A stretch of 64,000 nucleotides of DNA from assembly GCF_000744655.1 (NCBI RefSeq), contig NZ_JQMJ01000004.1:868001-932000 (forward strand), in the 5' to 3' direction. Source of the stretch: Streptacidiphilus rugosus AM-16. Lineage in GTDB: Bacteria; Actinomycetota; Actinomycetes; Streptomycetales; Streptomycetaceae. Every line of letters starts with the position of its first letter. Positions within the stretch are counted from its first letter, which is position 1. This document shows, in pieces, positions 35,100 to 43,736 of this stretch. The notes under the pieces are model-generated. The model saw only the letters and a list, made by a program, of their open reading frames with translations. It was not told the origin of the DNA and made no database searches. Made by a program: the position numbers and the translations under genes.

Positions 35100-35801
35100 A
35101 TGACACAGCCGCGGGACGACGCCGGGTTGGCGCAGGGCGGGGAGGCGGAGGGCCCGGAGTGGGACGCGGAGGACGACGACGTTGCCGACTGGATGCTGGT
35201 GCGCCCGGACGGCCGGGCGCTGGTGGCCCCGCTGGTCCGGAGCGCTCCGCTGATCGCCCTGGCCGCGCTGCGCGTCGGGCTGCTGCTGGCGCGGGGGCGC
35301 GGCAGCTCTCAGGGGCTGGGGTGGGTCGGCCTGTCGGCGGGCCTCGTTCTCGTGGTGCTGCCGCTGCTCTGGGTCGTCCTGCACATCGGCCTGCGCTGGC
35401 TCAACTCGACCATCCAGGTGGAGGAGGGGGAGTTGACGATCCGCAACCCGTTGGGCCGCCGTGTACTGCAGGTCCCGGTCGGCTCCGTGACCGGGCTGCA
35501 CAACGTCACCCTGCCCCAGCAGGGGCCGGGCCGTCACCGGGTCGTGCTCACCTTCACGGCCGGGAAGCCCCGGATCATCCAGCCACGGCTGTGGGACGCG
35601 GCGGCCCTCGGCGAGCTCTGGCGCGCCCTCGGTCTGCCGTTCACCGATCAGGGCACGCTGAGCTGGAAGAAGCTGGTGCAGCGGTTCCCCGGGGCCAAGG
35701 TGCCGTGGTGGAACCTGCATGCCGGCCTGGCCGCGGTGCTGGGGACGGTTCTGGCGATCGCGTACATCGCCGTGATGGTGAACCTCGCCTACCTGGTGTG
35801 A
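35100..35801 (+). CDS. Membrane protein with PH-like domain
   Basis: A 233-residue protein with an acidic N-terminus (EGPEWDAEDDDVADW), two membrane segments (near VAPLVRSAPLIALAALRVGLLLA and LSAGLVLVVLPLLWVVLHIGL), a beta-rich bPH-like core (STIQVEEGELTIRNPLGRRVLQVP) and a C-terminal helix (AVLGTVLAIAYIAVMVNLAYLV). The function is not known. ATG at 35100 follows a G-rich site. Just 27 bases before the Gfo/Idh gene and likely co-transcribed with it. Confidence 0.75.
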   Translation: MTQPRDDAGLAQGGEAEGPEWDAEDDDVADWMLVRPDGRALVAPLVRSAPLIALAALRVGLLLARGRGSSQGLGWVGLSAGLVLVVLPLLWVVLHIGLRWLNSTIQVEEGELTIRNPLGRRVLQVPVGSVTGLHNVTLPQQGPGRHRVVLTFTAGKPRIIQPRLWDAAALGELWRALGLPFTDQGTLSWKKLVQRFPGAKVPWWNLHAGLAAVLGTVLAIAYIAVMVNLAYLV

Positions 35802-35828
35802 CCCGGCAGCACCCGCGAGACTGGTGCG

Positions 35829-36782
35829 ATGACGACCCCCAGTCCCCTGCGCGTCGGGCTCCTCGGTACCGGCCCCTGGGCCTCCCACGTCCACGCCCCC
35901 TCCCTCTCGGCGCACCGCGACGTCGCGTTCGCGGGGGTCTGGGGCCGCCGCCCCGACGCTGCGCAGGCCCTGGCCGACCGGCATGCGGTCAAGGTCTACG
36001 CGAGCCCCGCCGAGCTGATCGCCGACGTCGACGCCGTGGCCTTCGCCCTGCCGCCGGCCGTGCAGGCCCCCCTCGCCGTCGAGGCGGCGCGTGCCGGACG
36101 CCACCTGCTGCTCGACAAGCCGGTGGCCACCGACCCCGCGGAGGCCCGCGCCGTGGCCGAGGCGGCGCGGCGGCACGAGGTGGCGAGTGTGGTGTTCCTG
36201 ACGCTTCGCTTCGGCGCGCAGGAGAGCGAGTGGATCGCCGAACAGGCGCGCACCGGCGGCTGGTTCACCGCGCACGCCGAGTGGCTCGGCTCGGTGTTCG
36301 CGGCCGGCAGCGACAGCCCCTACGCCGATTCGCCCTGGCGGCGCGAGAAGGGGGCGCTGTGGGACGTCGGACCGCACGTGCTGTCGGTGCTGCTGCCCGT
36401 CCTCGGCGAGGTCTCCACGCTGGCCGCCCGACGCGGCCCGGGGGACACCGTCCTGCTCACCCTGCACCACGTCGGCGGCGCGGCCGGCACCGTCGCCCTG
36501 AGCCTCACCGCACCGCCCGCCGCGGCCGGCGTCGAGGTGACTCTCCGCGGCACCGGCGGGGTGACCTCGCTCCCGCCCCGCGCCGGAGGCGCCGAACGCC
36601 CCTACCGGCGGGCGATCGACGCCCTGCTGGAGTCCGTGCGCACCGGCACCGCCCATCCCTGCGACGTGCACTACGGCCTGCGCCTGACCGAGCTCCTCGC
36701 CGCCGCCGAGGCCTCCCTGGCGCAGAACGGCGCTGCCGTGAGCACGACCGGCTCCGGTGCCTCGGCCGCCGGGGCGCGCTGA
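35829..36782 (+). CDS. Gfo/Idh/MocA family NAD(P)-dependent oxidoreductase
   Basis: A 317-residue sugar- or inositol-type dehydrogenase. The N-terminal Rossmann fold starts RVGLLGTGPWASHVHAPSL, with the family's (E/D)KPxA motif as LLDKPVATDPAEA, and the C-terminal alpha/beta domain follows from about residue 125. The substrate cannot be assigned; members oxidise or reduce sugars, inositols or biliverdin. The last 15 residues are low-complexity. Downstream of the PH-like gene. Confidence 0.88.
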   Translation: MTTPSPLRVGLLGTGPWASHVHAPSLSAHRDVAFAGVWGRRPDAAQALADRHAVKVYASPAELIADVDAVAFALPPAVQAPLAVEAARAGRHLLLDKPVATDPAEARAVAEAARRHEVASVVFLTLRFGAQESEWIAEQARTGGWFTAHAEWLGSVFAAGSDSPYADSPWRREKGALWDVGPHVLSVLLPVLGEVSTLAARRGPGDTVLLTLHHVGGAAGTVALSLTAPPAAAGVEVTLRGTGGVTSLPPRAGGAERPYRRAIDALLESVRTGTAHPCDVHYGLRLTELLAAAEASLAQNGAAVSTTGSGASAAGAR

Positions 36783-36819
36783 CCTCTCTCCGCCCGCGCC
36801 CGCGGGGTCCGGGTCGGGA

Positions 36820-37830
36820 TCAGATTCCCGGCACCGGCCCCGTAGCGCGCTTCCTCTCCCTCACCGACCGCAGCGGCACGGTCCAGACCCAGACGGCAAG
36901 AACCACCGCCCCCACCAGGGTGCTCCCGGAGACGGCGATCCAGTCGTCGCCACCGCCCCGCGGGTAGACGTCGACCCGATCGCCGGTGTCCACGGCGGGG
37001 ATCTGATCGCCGACCTGGTGGACCTTCCCACCGCTGCCGAGAACGACCCCTGACCGGACGTCGGCTCCGTCGTCCGAGGTGAAGTCGCCCGTCCAGGTGC
37101 AGGTCCGACGGCAGTCCACCTGGGTGGCGGTGAACGTGCCGTGCTTTCCGGCCCCCAGATGCGCCGACCACGCGGGCACGGCGTCCAGGCTGCCGAAGAT
37201 CAGAATCATGAGCGCGGCAGCCGGCGCGAGATACCGCCACGTCCATCTCCGCAGCCTCGCGTTGCCACGGGACACGGCCGACTCCACCACGGCCGGAACC
37301 GGCGCAGCGCTCTCGGGTGCGGGGAGCGAACCGTAGTGGCTCATCCGGTCCCGGATCTCCTCGACCTTGCGGTCGAGGTCGGGGTCCGGGCCGACATACC
37401 CGTCGAGCAGCATCGGCAGCGTGCGGCGTCTGCCGTCGCGGAGGACGACCTTGACGTTCCGCCCGATCCCGGACTGCGTCCTGAAGTGGTTGATCTGAAC
37501 GCCGGCGATGTCCTGCCAGGGCAGGAGACGTGCCCGGCCCAGCCCCGTGTGCGTGAGGCTGATCCCGGCCGCGTCGACCTTCGTCCACGCTCCGCGAAAG
37601 GTCAGCGTCAGCAGGAGCAGCAGGACCGCCATGCCTCCGATGATCATCCCGACGACCGGCCACTGACCGGAGACCAGCCAAGGCAAACAGAGCAGAGCCA
37701 GAGGAGGCGCCGCCAACCCGATCCTTCGTATCAGGCTGATCGACGGCGGCCGGGTGGCACGGCTGAAGACAAGCTCTTCCACGGCAGGCCAGGGTACGCG
37801 TGGTCGGTTCAGGCCACCAGAGCTCGACAC
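36820..37830 (-). CDS. Membrane protein with PH-like domain
   Basis: A 336-residue protein: two helices near the N-terminus (IGLAAPPLALLCLPWLV; VVGMIIGGMAVLLLLLTLTF), a bPH-like part (AAGISLTHTGLGRARLLPWQDIAGVQI ... RRTLPMLLDGYV), a third helix, an extracytoplasmic loop with one close Cys pair (VDCRRTCTWTG) and a final helix (STLVGAVVLAVWVWTVPL). Function unknown; related in layout to the protein at 35100 but only distantly. GTG at 37830 used; GTG near 37785 is equally plausible. Confidence 0.7.
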   Translation of the reverse strand: MSSSGGLNRPRVPWPAVEELVFSRATRPPSISLIRRIGLAAPPLALLCLPWLVSGQWPVVGMIIGGMAVLLLLLTLTFRGAWTKVDAAGISLTHTGLGRARLLPWQDIAGVQINHFRTQSGIGRNVKVVLRDGRRRTLPMLLDGYVGPDPDLDRKVEEIRDRMSHYGSLPAPESAAPVPAVVESAVSRGNARLRRWTWRYLAPAAALMILIFGSLDAVPAWSAHLGAGKHGTFTATQVDCRRTCTWTGDFTSDDGADVRSGVVLGSGGKVHQVGDQIPAVDTGDRVDVYPRGGGDDWIAVSGSTLVGAVVLAVWVWTVPLRSVRERKRATGPVPGI

Positions 37831-37927
37831 CGCGTCACACAGGCTTTCCCGACTCCGGGTTGGCCGTGCACGCCGGCCCAGGAACCGCCCGGAGCCGCCC
37901 GGAGCCGCGCAGAGCCGCCGCCCGGGC

Positions 37928-38569
37928 TCAGACCGTGACGCTCTCCCCCACCGGCACGAGCGTCAGGGGTACCTCCGTCAGCATCTCCGGGCTCAGGATC
38001 CGGGCGGTCGACTGCTGTCCCAGGGGGCTGAGCATGAGCTCGTGGATCTGGATCAGGTTCCCCGGGGCGACCTCCCGGACGTAGTCGACGGCCTCGCCGA
38101 GCTTCGTCCACGGGCCGCTGGTGGGCAGCAGCAGGGTCTCCACCCGGGCGTCGGGCACGTGGTAGGCGTCGCCGGGGTGGTACAGACGGCCCTCGACCAG
38201 GTAGCCGACGTTGGTCACGCGCGGGATGTCGCGGTGGATGGAGGCGTGGAGCTCGCCGAAGACCGCGACGTCGAACCCCGCGACCGCGATCCTGTCCCCC
38301 GCCGCGACGGCGGTGACCTGGCCACGGCGCGCCGTCCACCGTTCGACCACCGATGACGGGCCGTAGACCCGCAGCTCGGGCCTCGCCTCCAGGGACTTCG
38401 CGATCAGTTCCTCGTCGAAGTGGTCGAAGTGCTCATGGGTGATCAGCACGGCATCGGCGGCGGCCACCGCCTGCGCGGCGTCGGGGGTGAAGGTGCCGGG
38501 GTCGATGACGATCCGTGCCCCTTGCCGGGCGAGGGAGACACAGGCGTGCGCGTGCTTGGTCAGTTCCAT
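37928..38569 (-). CDS. MBL-fold metal-dependent hydrolase (UlaG-like)
   Basis: A 213-residue metallo-beta-lactamase-fold protein with the metal motif THEHFDHFD, LTKHAHACVSL at the start and LYHPGDAYHVPD as the second metal segment. Short UlaG-like hydrolases act as lactonases or phosphodiesterases. ATG at 38569 has GAGAGGA seven bases upstream. It is divergent from a MarR gene with one inverted-repeat operator between, so control by that regulator is likely. Confidence 0.88.
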   Translation of the reverse strand: MELTKHAHACVSLARQGARIVIDPGTFTPDAAQAVAAADAVLITHEHFDHFDEELIAKSLEARPELRVYGPSSVVERWTARRGQVTAVAAGDRIAVAGFDVAVFGELHASIHRDIPRVTNVGYLVEGRLYHPGDAYHVPDARVETLLLPTSGPWTKLGEAVDYVREVAPGNLIQIHELMLSPLGQQSTARILSPEMLTEVPLTLVPVGESVTV

Positions 38570-38605
38570 CAGAACGTCCTCTCCGAGCATATCTACAGGC
38601 TGGAC

Positions 38606-38625
38606 TGTACAGCTGAAACTGTACA
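38606..38625 (+). promoter_or_regulatory. MarR operator, TGTACAG-N6-CTGTACA
   Basis: A perfect 7-bp inverted repeat with a six-base spacer lies 18 bases before the marR start and about 37 bases before the hydrolase start on the other strand. Its place and symmetry fit a MarR dimer repressing both genes. Confidence 0.65.
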
Positions 38626-38642
38626 CCTGGTAACCTCGGCCC

Positions 38643-39125
38643 ATGCCCACGCAGCCCCGGCCCTCCCCCGACGGCCTCGCGGCCGCCCTGCGCATCACGG
38701 TCGGCAGCCTGGTCCGCGCCACGCGTTCCTCCGATCGCCTGGCCCCGATCCCGGCCACCGTCCTCGATCTGATCGACCGGCAGGGACCGATGACGACAGC
38801 CGAGCTGGCGGCCGGACGCGGAGTGCGGCACCAGACGATGGCGGTCACCGTCAAGGAGCTCACCGAGGCGGGCTACCTGGCAGCCGGCCCCGACCCGGCC
38901 GACGCGCGCAAGCGGATCCTCGCGCTGACGGCCGCCGGAACCGACGCGCTCGAGACCGACCGCCGCGACCGCGTCAGCCTGCTCGCCGGGGCCATCGCCG
39001 CCGGCCTGACCGAGGACGAACAGCTCGTGCTGGCGGAAGCCCTCCCCGTGCTCGACCGGATCGCGGCCACGCTCGCCGAGGGCGGGCCCTCGCTCGACCG
39101 CGGTCCCGTCACCGGAGCCTGGTGA
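38643..39125 (+). CDS. MarR family regulator
   Basis: A 160-residue winged-helix regulator: MTTAELAAGRGVRHQTMAVTVKELTEAGYLAAG is the helix-turn-helix and the wing reads GPDPADARKRILALTAAGTDAL. It probably represses itself and the divergent UlaG-like hydrolase through the inverted repeat in the 73-base gap. Ligand unknown. Confidence 0.9.
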   Translation: MPTQPRPSPDGLAAALRITVGSLVRATRSSDRLAPIPATVLDLIDRQGPMTTAELAAGRGVRHQTMAVTVKELTEAGYLAAGPDPADARKRILALTAAGTDALETDRRDRVSLLAGAIAAGLTEDEQLVLAEALPVLDRIAATLAEGGPSLDRGPVTGAW

Positions 39126-39361
39126 CACCGGACGGAGCCCGCGCCGGTGGCGAGGCCCGCGCCGCTTCGGCCGACTCGGCCGGTTGGGACGGCTCGGCCG
39201 GCTCGGCCGGCTCGGCGATGGTCCCCGTCGTCAGGTGCCGCAGGCGGGTGAGATGACGGCGCGGAGGTTTTGGCGCACGCGGGCGCGGTGACGTTGCAAG
39301 CCGAAGTCCGCCCGCCCGTGCTGACGTCGGCTCTCCCCGGGAGCCGGGAGGCAGGAGTCCC

Positions 39362-40519
39362 ATGCCGCTCACCCGTCGGCGGTCCGCCGCGATCGCCGCG
39401 ATGACCGCTCTCTGCTGCGCCCTGACGGCCGCCGCCCCCGCCCAGGCCGGGCAGCCGCAGAAGGACCAGCGCCTGCAGCGGCTGCTGGACGCGCTGGTGC
39501 GCCAGGCGGGCGGCCCTCCCGGGGCCATCGCCGTGCTGAGGACGGACGGGCGGACGGTCGTCGTGCGCGCCGGCGAGGGCGACGTGCGGACCGGGCGGCC
39601 GCCGCGGATCGACGACCATATGCGGGTCGCGAGCGTCGCCAAGACCTTCAGCGGCGCGGTGGCCCTCGCGCTCGTCGACTGCGGCGAGCTGAGCCTGGAC
39701 GACACCATCGCCGAGCGCCTGCCCCAGCTCCCGGCGCGCTGGGGCAAGGTGACGCTGCGCCAACTGCTGCAGCACACCAGCGGACTGCCCGACTACAGCC
39801 GGGCCCCGGCGTTCGTGGACATTCTGCGGAACGATCCGCACCACCGGTTCGACTCCCGGCGCCTGCTGGACTTCGTCGCCGACAAGCCGCTGGCGTTCCC
39901 GCCGGGCAGCCGCTACGCCTACTCGAACTCCGACAACATCGCCGTCGCCCTGATGGCCGAGGCGGCGACCCACCAGCGCTACGAGACGCTCCTCAAGCAG
40001 CTCGTCTACACGCCGCTCGGGCTCGACGCGACCAGCCTGCCGTCCGGCTTCACCCTGCCCCTGCCCTACCTCCACGGCTACGCCACCACCCCGACCGGGC
40101 CGGAGGACGTCAGCACCGAGTTCGGCAACTCCGGCGTCTGGGCCTCGGGCGGCATCGTCTCGACGCCGAGAGACCTGAGTCTCTTCATCGGCGCCTACGC
40201 GGGCGGCAAGCTGATCTCACCCGAGGTGCGGCGGCAGCAGCTCACCTTCGTCGACGGCAGCTCCGAGCCGCCGGGGCCCGGCCGCAACGAGGCGGGGCTG
40301 GCGATCTTCCGCTACACCACGCGCTGCGGCGTGGTGTACGGCCACAGCGGCAACACCCCCGGCTACACCCAACTCGCGGTCGGCACACCGGACGGCCGCC
40401 GCTCCATGACCTTCTCGGTCAACGCGCAGATCACCCCGGGCACCGCGCCGGCCGTCTTCACCACGATGCGCGCCGTCGAGGAGGCCTTCACCTGCGCGCT
40501 GCTGCGCGGCAACGCCTGA
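39362..40519 (+). CDS. Secreted serine hydrolase, beta-lactamase class C / DD-peptidase family
   Basis: A 385-residue exported enzyme with a Sec signal (AAIAAMTALCCALTAAAPAQA, cleavage near residue 29). The active-site motifs are SVAK (Ser91, Lys94), YSNSDN for the YxN motif and HSGNTPG for the HxG motif. Most such streptomycete proteins are DD-carboxypeptidases or esterases, not resistance enzymes. ATG at 39362 after GGAGGCAGGAG. The last 32 bases overlap the end of the convergent MFS gene. Confidence 0.9.
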   Translation: MPLTRRRSAAIAAMTALCCALTAAAPAQAGQPQKDQRLQRLLDALVRQAGGPPGAIAVLRTDGRTVVVRAGEGDVRTGRPPRIDDHMRVASVAKTFSGAVALALVDCGELSLDDTIAERLPQLPARWGKVTLRQLLQHTSGLPDYSRAPAFVDILRNDPHHRFDSRRLLDFVADKPLAFPPGSRYAYSNSDNIAVALMAEAATHQRYETLLKQLVYTPLGLDATSLPSGFTLPLPYLHGYATTPTGPEDVSTEFGNSGVWASGGIVSTPRDLSLFIGAYAGGKLISPEVRRQQLTFVDGSSEPPGPGRNEAGLAIFRYTTRCGVVYGHSGNTPGYTQLAVGTPDGRRSMTFSVNAQITPGTAPAVFTTMRAVEEAFTCALLRGNA

Positions 40520-41909
40520 CGCCCACCGCCTGCTCCCGGGAACTCCTCGTCCGCAGGCGGAAGGCGTCGCGCGCGGGATCGACGAGGAGGAGCGCGGCCA
40601 GGCCGCCGAGCAGGAGCAGGACTCCGGTGAGCAGCACAGCGTGGCGGTATCCGGCCACGCCCTGCATGTCCACCAGAGCCCCGGTCAGCGTGGGCGCGAT
40701 CAGCCCCGCCGTGGTGGCCACCGCACTCGTCAGACCGAGCGCGCCGGCGCGCCGCCCCGCGGGCACGAACTCGGCCACCGTGGTGACCGAGATGTTCACC
40801 ATCACCCCGGCCAGACCGAAGCCGGCCACCAGCAGCGCGACCGCGACCGGGCCCCGGTGTGCGCCGGACAGGCCCAGGCAGCCGAGGGCGGCGACGAGGA
40901 GAGCCACGCCGCCGACCCCGGCGCGGGCCCACCGGCTCGGCACTCCGCGGCGCAGCAGTCGGCCGGTCACCCCCGCCTGGGCCAGCATCACGCAACCCGT
41001 CGCCGCCCAGACCAGGGCGATCACGCCGGCGGCGGAGGCGGAGGGATAGCCGAGTCCGTCGTGCAGGTAGGAGGGCAGCCAGACCAGCGTGAGCGCGGCG
41101 GCCCAGTAGGTGCTGAAGTAGGCGGCCGTGATGCCGATCCAGGTCCGAGTGCCCAGAATGCGCCGATAGGAGACGACGACCGGCGCCTGTGACAGCGCGT
41201 CGGCCTCGGAGGCAGCCTCGGGACCTGCCTTCGGGGGTGCCCCGGGCACGGTGGCGGTCGCGGTCCCGGTCGCGGTCCCGGTCCCGGTCGCGGGGAGTGC
41301 GCCTTCTCGTCCGAAACAGCTCCACAGCACCGCCCACAGGACACCGGCGACGGCCACCGTGCCGAACGCGGAGCGCCAACCGTGGTGGCCGACCACCCAG
41401 GTCAGCGTGGGAGCGGCGACGACGACGCCCAACGTGGTCCCCATCGAGATCAGCGCCCCCGGCAGGTTGCGGCGACGGTCAGGGAACCAGGTGAACGCGG
41501 TGTGCTGGGCGATCGGGAACGCCGGTCCCTCCGCTGCGCCCAGCACGATCCGAGAGGCGACCAGCAGAGTGAAGCCGGCTCCCAACGCCATCGGGAGTTG
41601 GGAGGCGGACCACACCGCGGCAAGGACCAGCAACAGCCGTCTCGGGCGGAGCCGGTCGGCGAGCAGCCCCATCGCCCCGCCGCTCAGCGAGAACAGCAGG
41701 AAGAAGGCGCTGTTGGCCAGACCGAAATCGGTCGCCGACAGTCCGAGGTCGTGGCGGATCGGATCCGCGGCGAGCCCCAGCACGGACTTGTCGGCGAAGT
41801 TGACGACCATGAAGGCCACGAGCAGGGCGGTGACCCCCCAGGCGCGGCGCTGCGGAGGGGACGTCGACGGCCCGGTGGGGACGAGGGGCGCGAGTTCGTT
41901 GTCGATCAC
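40488..41909 (-). CDS. MFS transporter
   Basis: A 473-residue, twelve-helix major-facilitator protein of the anion:cation symporter type, which includes organic-acid carriers: WGVTALLVAFMVVNFADKSVLGLAADPI at helix one, GLLADRLRPRRLLLV as the A-motif, and a central loop rich in Ala/Thr/Gly coded by a hexanucleotide repeat. GTG start at 41909. It lies 56 bases downstream of the TauD-type dioxygenase, probably one operon, so it may import the dioxygenase substrate. It overlaps the convergent serine-hydrolase gene by 32 bases. Confidence 0.88.
   Translation of the reverse strand: MIDNELAPLVPTGPSTSPPQRRAWGVTALLVAFMVVNFADKSVLGLAADPIRHDLGLSATDFGLANSAFFLLFSLSGGAMGLLADRLRPRRLLLVLAAVWSASQLPMALGAGFTLLVASRIVLGAAEGPAFPIAQHTAFTWFPDRRRNLPGALISMGTTLGVVVAAPTLTWVVGHHGWRSAFGTVAVAGVLWAVLWSCFGREGALPATGTGTATGTATATVPGAPPKAGPEAASEADALSQAPVVVSYRRILGTRTWIGITAAYFSTYWAAALTLVWLPSYLHDGLGYPSASAAGVIALVWAATGCVMLAQAGVTGRLLRRGVPSRWARAGVGGVALLVAALGCLGLSGAHRGPVAVALLVAGFGLAGVMVNISVTTVAEFVPAGRRAGALGLTSAVATTAGLIAPTLTGALVDMQGVAGYRHAVLLTGVLLLLGGLAALLLVDPARDAFRLRTRSSREQAVGVRRCRAAARR
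41254..41293. repeat. Hexanucleotide repeat in the MFS gene
   Basis: About six and a half copies of CGGTCG/CGGTCC code for the alternating Ala/Thr/Gly stretch (ATGTGTATGTATAT) in the central cytoplasmic loop. Copy-number changes would be in frame, so length may vary between strains. Confidence 0.7.
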
Positions 41910-41965
41910 AGTGACTCCGGCATGCCTGCTGCCGATCGGCAGGGAACGTGGGAGGTGGGAACGGC

Positions 41966-42892
41966 TCAGGAGAGCGGCACGCCGGCGATCGCGATCCGCT
42001 CCATGACGCGGCGCCGGGGGTAGTAGTCACTGACCGCGTAATGCTGGGTGGCGATGTTGTCCCAGATCACCACGGAGTCGGGCTGCCAGCGGAAGCGCAC
42101 CTGATACTCGGGAATCCGTGCCTGCAGGGCCAGTTCGTTGAGCAGGTCACGGCTCTCGTCGTCGGGCAGACCGACAATGCGGGTGGTGAACGGCTCGTTG
42201 ACGTAGAGCAGCTTCCGCCCGGTCCGCGGGTGGCGCACGACGACGGGGTGCTCCACCGGCGGCAGCGTCGCCCGCAGCGCCGCGACCTGCTCGTCCGTCA
42301 TCGTGTGGCCCCAGGTCGGCAGCCAGTCGTGCACGGCGGTCAGGGCCTCGATGCGCTGCTTCGTCGCGTCGGTGAGGTTGTCGTACGCGGCGTACATGTC
42401 GGCCCACATGGTGTCGCCCCCGGCGGCCGGCACTTCGACCGAACGCAGCACGGAGCCGAGGGCGGGCGCGGCCATGAAGGAGTGGTCGCTGTGCCAGATG
42501 TTCTCCCTGCCCACCGCCATGGCGTCCTTCGCCAGCCGGGAGACGCCGACCACGTTGCCCCGGGGGAAGAACGGGTTCGGCTCCGGCTCGCCCCATACGC
42601 CGGCGAGGGCCAGGTGCGCGTCGGTGTCGAAGGAGTGCTGACCGGGGAAGAAGATCACCTTCCACTCCAGCAGCGCCTGCCGCAGCTCGTCGGCGAGCTC
42701 CGCGTCGATCGGGGCGGAGAGGTCGACTCCGGCGATCTCCGCACCGATGTGCGGGGTGAGCGGGGAGAGCCGCAGGGTCCGGTACTCGACCGCGGGCGCG
42801 TCGGCGGCGGTGCGCTCCAGGGTGCGCCGCCCGTGGTGGTAGAGCGGTTTGTCGATGACGGGCCGTCCGGGGATCGGCAGGGTGGTGGTCAT
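41966..42892 (-). CDS. TauD/TfdA-family 2-oxoglutarate-dependent dioxygenase
   Basis: A 308-residue non-haem iron enzyme. Iron ligands are His134 and Asp136 in WHSDHSF and His284 in NIATQHYAV; Arg295 or Arg299 (RRRVMERIA) binds 2-oxoglutarate. Family members release sulfite from taurine or alkyl sulfates, or hydroxylate other acids. Similarity to AtsK/TauD-like proteins is general; the substrate is open. First gene of a likely operon with the MFS transporter; a TetR-type site is upstream. Confidence 0.92.
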   Translation of the reverse strand: MTTTLPIPGRPVIDKPLYHHGRRTLERTAADAPAVEYRTLRLSPLTPHIGAEIAGVDLSAPIDAELADELRQALLEWKVIFFPGQHSFDTDAHLALAGVWGEPEPNPFFPRGNVVGVSRLAKDAMAVGRENIWHSDHSFMAAPALGSVLRSVEVPAAGGDTMWADMYAAYDNLTDATKQRIEALTAVHDWLPTWGHTMTDEQVAALRATLPPVEHPVVVRHPRTGRKLLYVNEPFTTRIVGLPDDESRDLLNELALQARIPEYQVRFRWQPDSVVIWDNIATQHYAVSDYYPRRRVMERIAIAGVPLS

Positions 42893-42920
42893 GGGGGTCC
42901 TCCCTGAGGCGCCAGAAAAT

Positions 42921-42939
42921 TCGTTACCGGCAGTATCGA
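42921..42939 (-). promoter_or_regulatory. Palindrome upstream of the TauD-MFS operon
   Basis: TCG-n-TAC-n5-GTA-n-CGA over 19 bases, starting 29 bases before the dioxygenase gene. Size and symmetry suit the TetR regulator coded next door at 43073-43672. A further AT-rich AAAATTCG lies beside it. Confidence 0.5.
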
Positions 42940-43072
42940 TATTAGGGCGACCGAGGACAAGGGCCCGGAACGAGAAAGTGGAAAGCGGGCGCGTCAGGTC
43001 AGGAGCCCGGAGAAGGCGAGGTGAGCAGGCGGCAGGAGCGAACCGGACCGGGAGCGGACAGGACGCAGAAGC

Positions 43073-43672
43073 TCAGGGGGCGACGCAGACCGCGCGGGCG
43101 ACCAGGTCGACGAGGTCGTCGACGAAGTGCTCATCCGGTCGCTCACGCTCCCCCAGCAGGCGGAACACCAGCGGGCCCGCCACCAGCGTGGCAGCCGACC
43201 GGACATCGACGTCGGCACGGACGTCGCCCCGGGCGATCCCCCGCTCGAGCACGCTCCGCGTCTCCGCCATGATCCGCTCGGAGTACGCCGCGTACGGCGC
43301 GCGCGAGGTCGGATCCTGAGCCGCCCGCATCAACTCCGCCAGCAGCCGATCCGTACCGGGCCGCCGGTACGCCTCCAAGCGCGCGGAGAGGATCTCCCGC
43401 AGTTCGTCGCGGAAGTTGCCGAGGTCCGGCACGCTGAGAGTGCCGATCCGACTCTCCGCCGCCGCGATCACCAGATCCTGCTTGGTCGGCCAACGCCGGT
43501 AGATCGCGGGCTTGCTCACTCCCGCGCGTGCGGCGACGGCATCCATGGTGACGGCGGCCATCCCCTCCTCGGTGACCATCTCGATCACCGCCCCGAGGAC
43601 GGACGTCGTCACCCGCTCCTCCCGCGGCCGCCCCGGGCCCCGCTCCGCCTTCCCCGCCTGTCTGCCGACCAC
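43073..43672 (-). CDS. TetR family regulator
   Basis: A 199-residue TetR protein with helix-turn-helix VTMDAVAARAGVSKPAIYRRWPTKQDLVIAAAE and a TetR_C_16-like C-terminal domain. It lies upstream of and on the same strand as the TauD-MFS genes, with a palindromic site between, so it probably represses them. Confidence 0.9.
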   Translation of the reverse strand: MVGRQAGKAERGPGRPREERVTTSVLGAVIEMVTEEGMAAVTMDAVAARAGVSKPAIYRRWPTKQDLVIAAAESRIGTLSVPDLGNFRDELREILSARLEAYRRPGTDRLLAELMRAAQDPTSRAPYAAYSERIMAETRSVLERGIARGDVRADVDVRSAATLVAGPLVFRLLGERERPDEHFVDDLVDLVARAVCVAP

Positions 43673-43736
43673 CCCCCGAGCATACGGGCCCGCCGTACAC
43701 CGAACCGGCCGACCCGCGCTCGATGCGCGTCCGCGG

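Noticed and set aside
39170-39215. CGGCTCGGC tandem repeats after the marR gene
   Set aside because: A few copies of a very GC-rich 9-mer in an intergenic stretch; likely low-complexity DNA without signal value.
40488-40519. The 32-base overlap of two convergent genes as evidence of a wrong stop
   Set aside because: Both C-termini read naturally; small tail overlaps are common in compact genomes.
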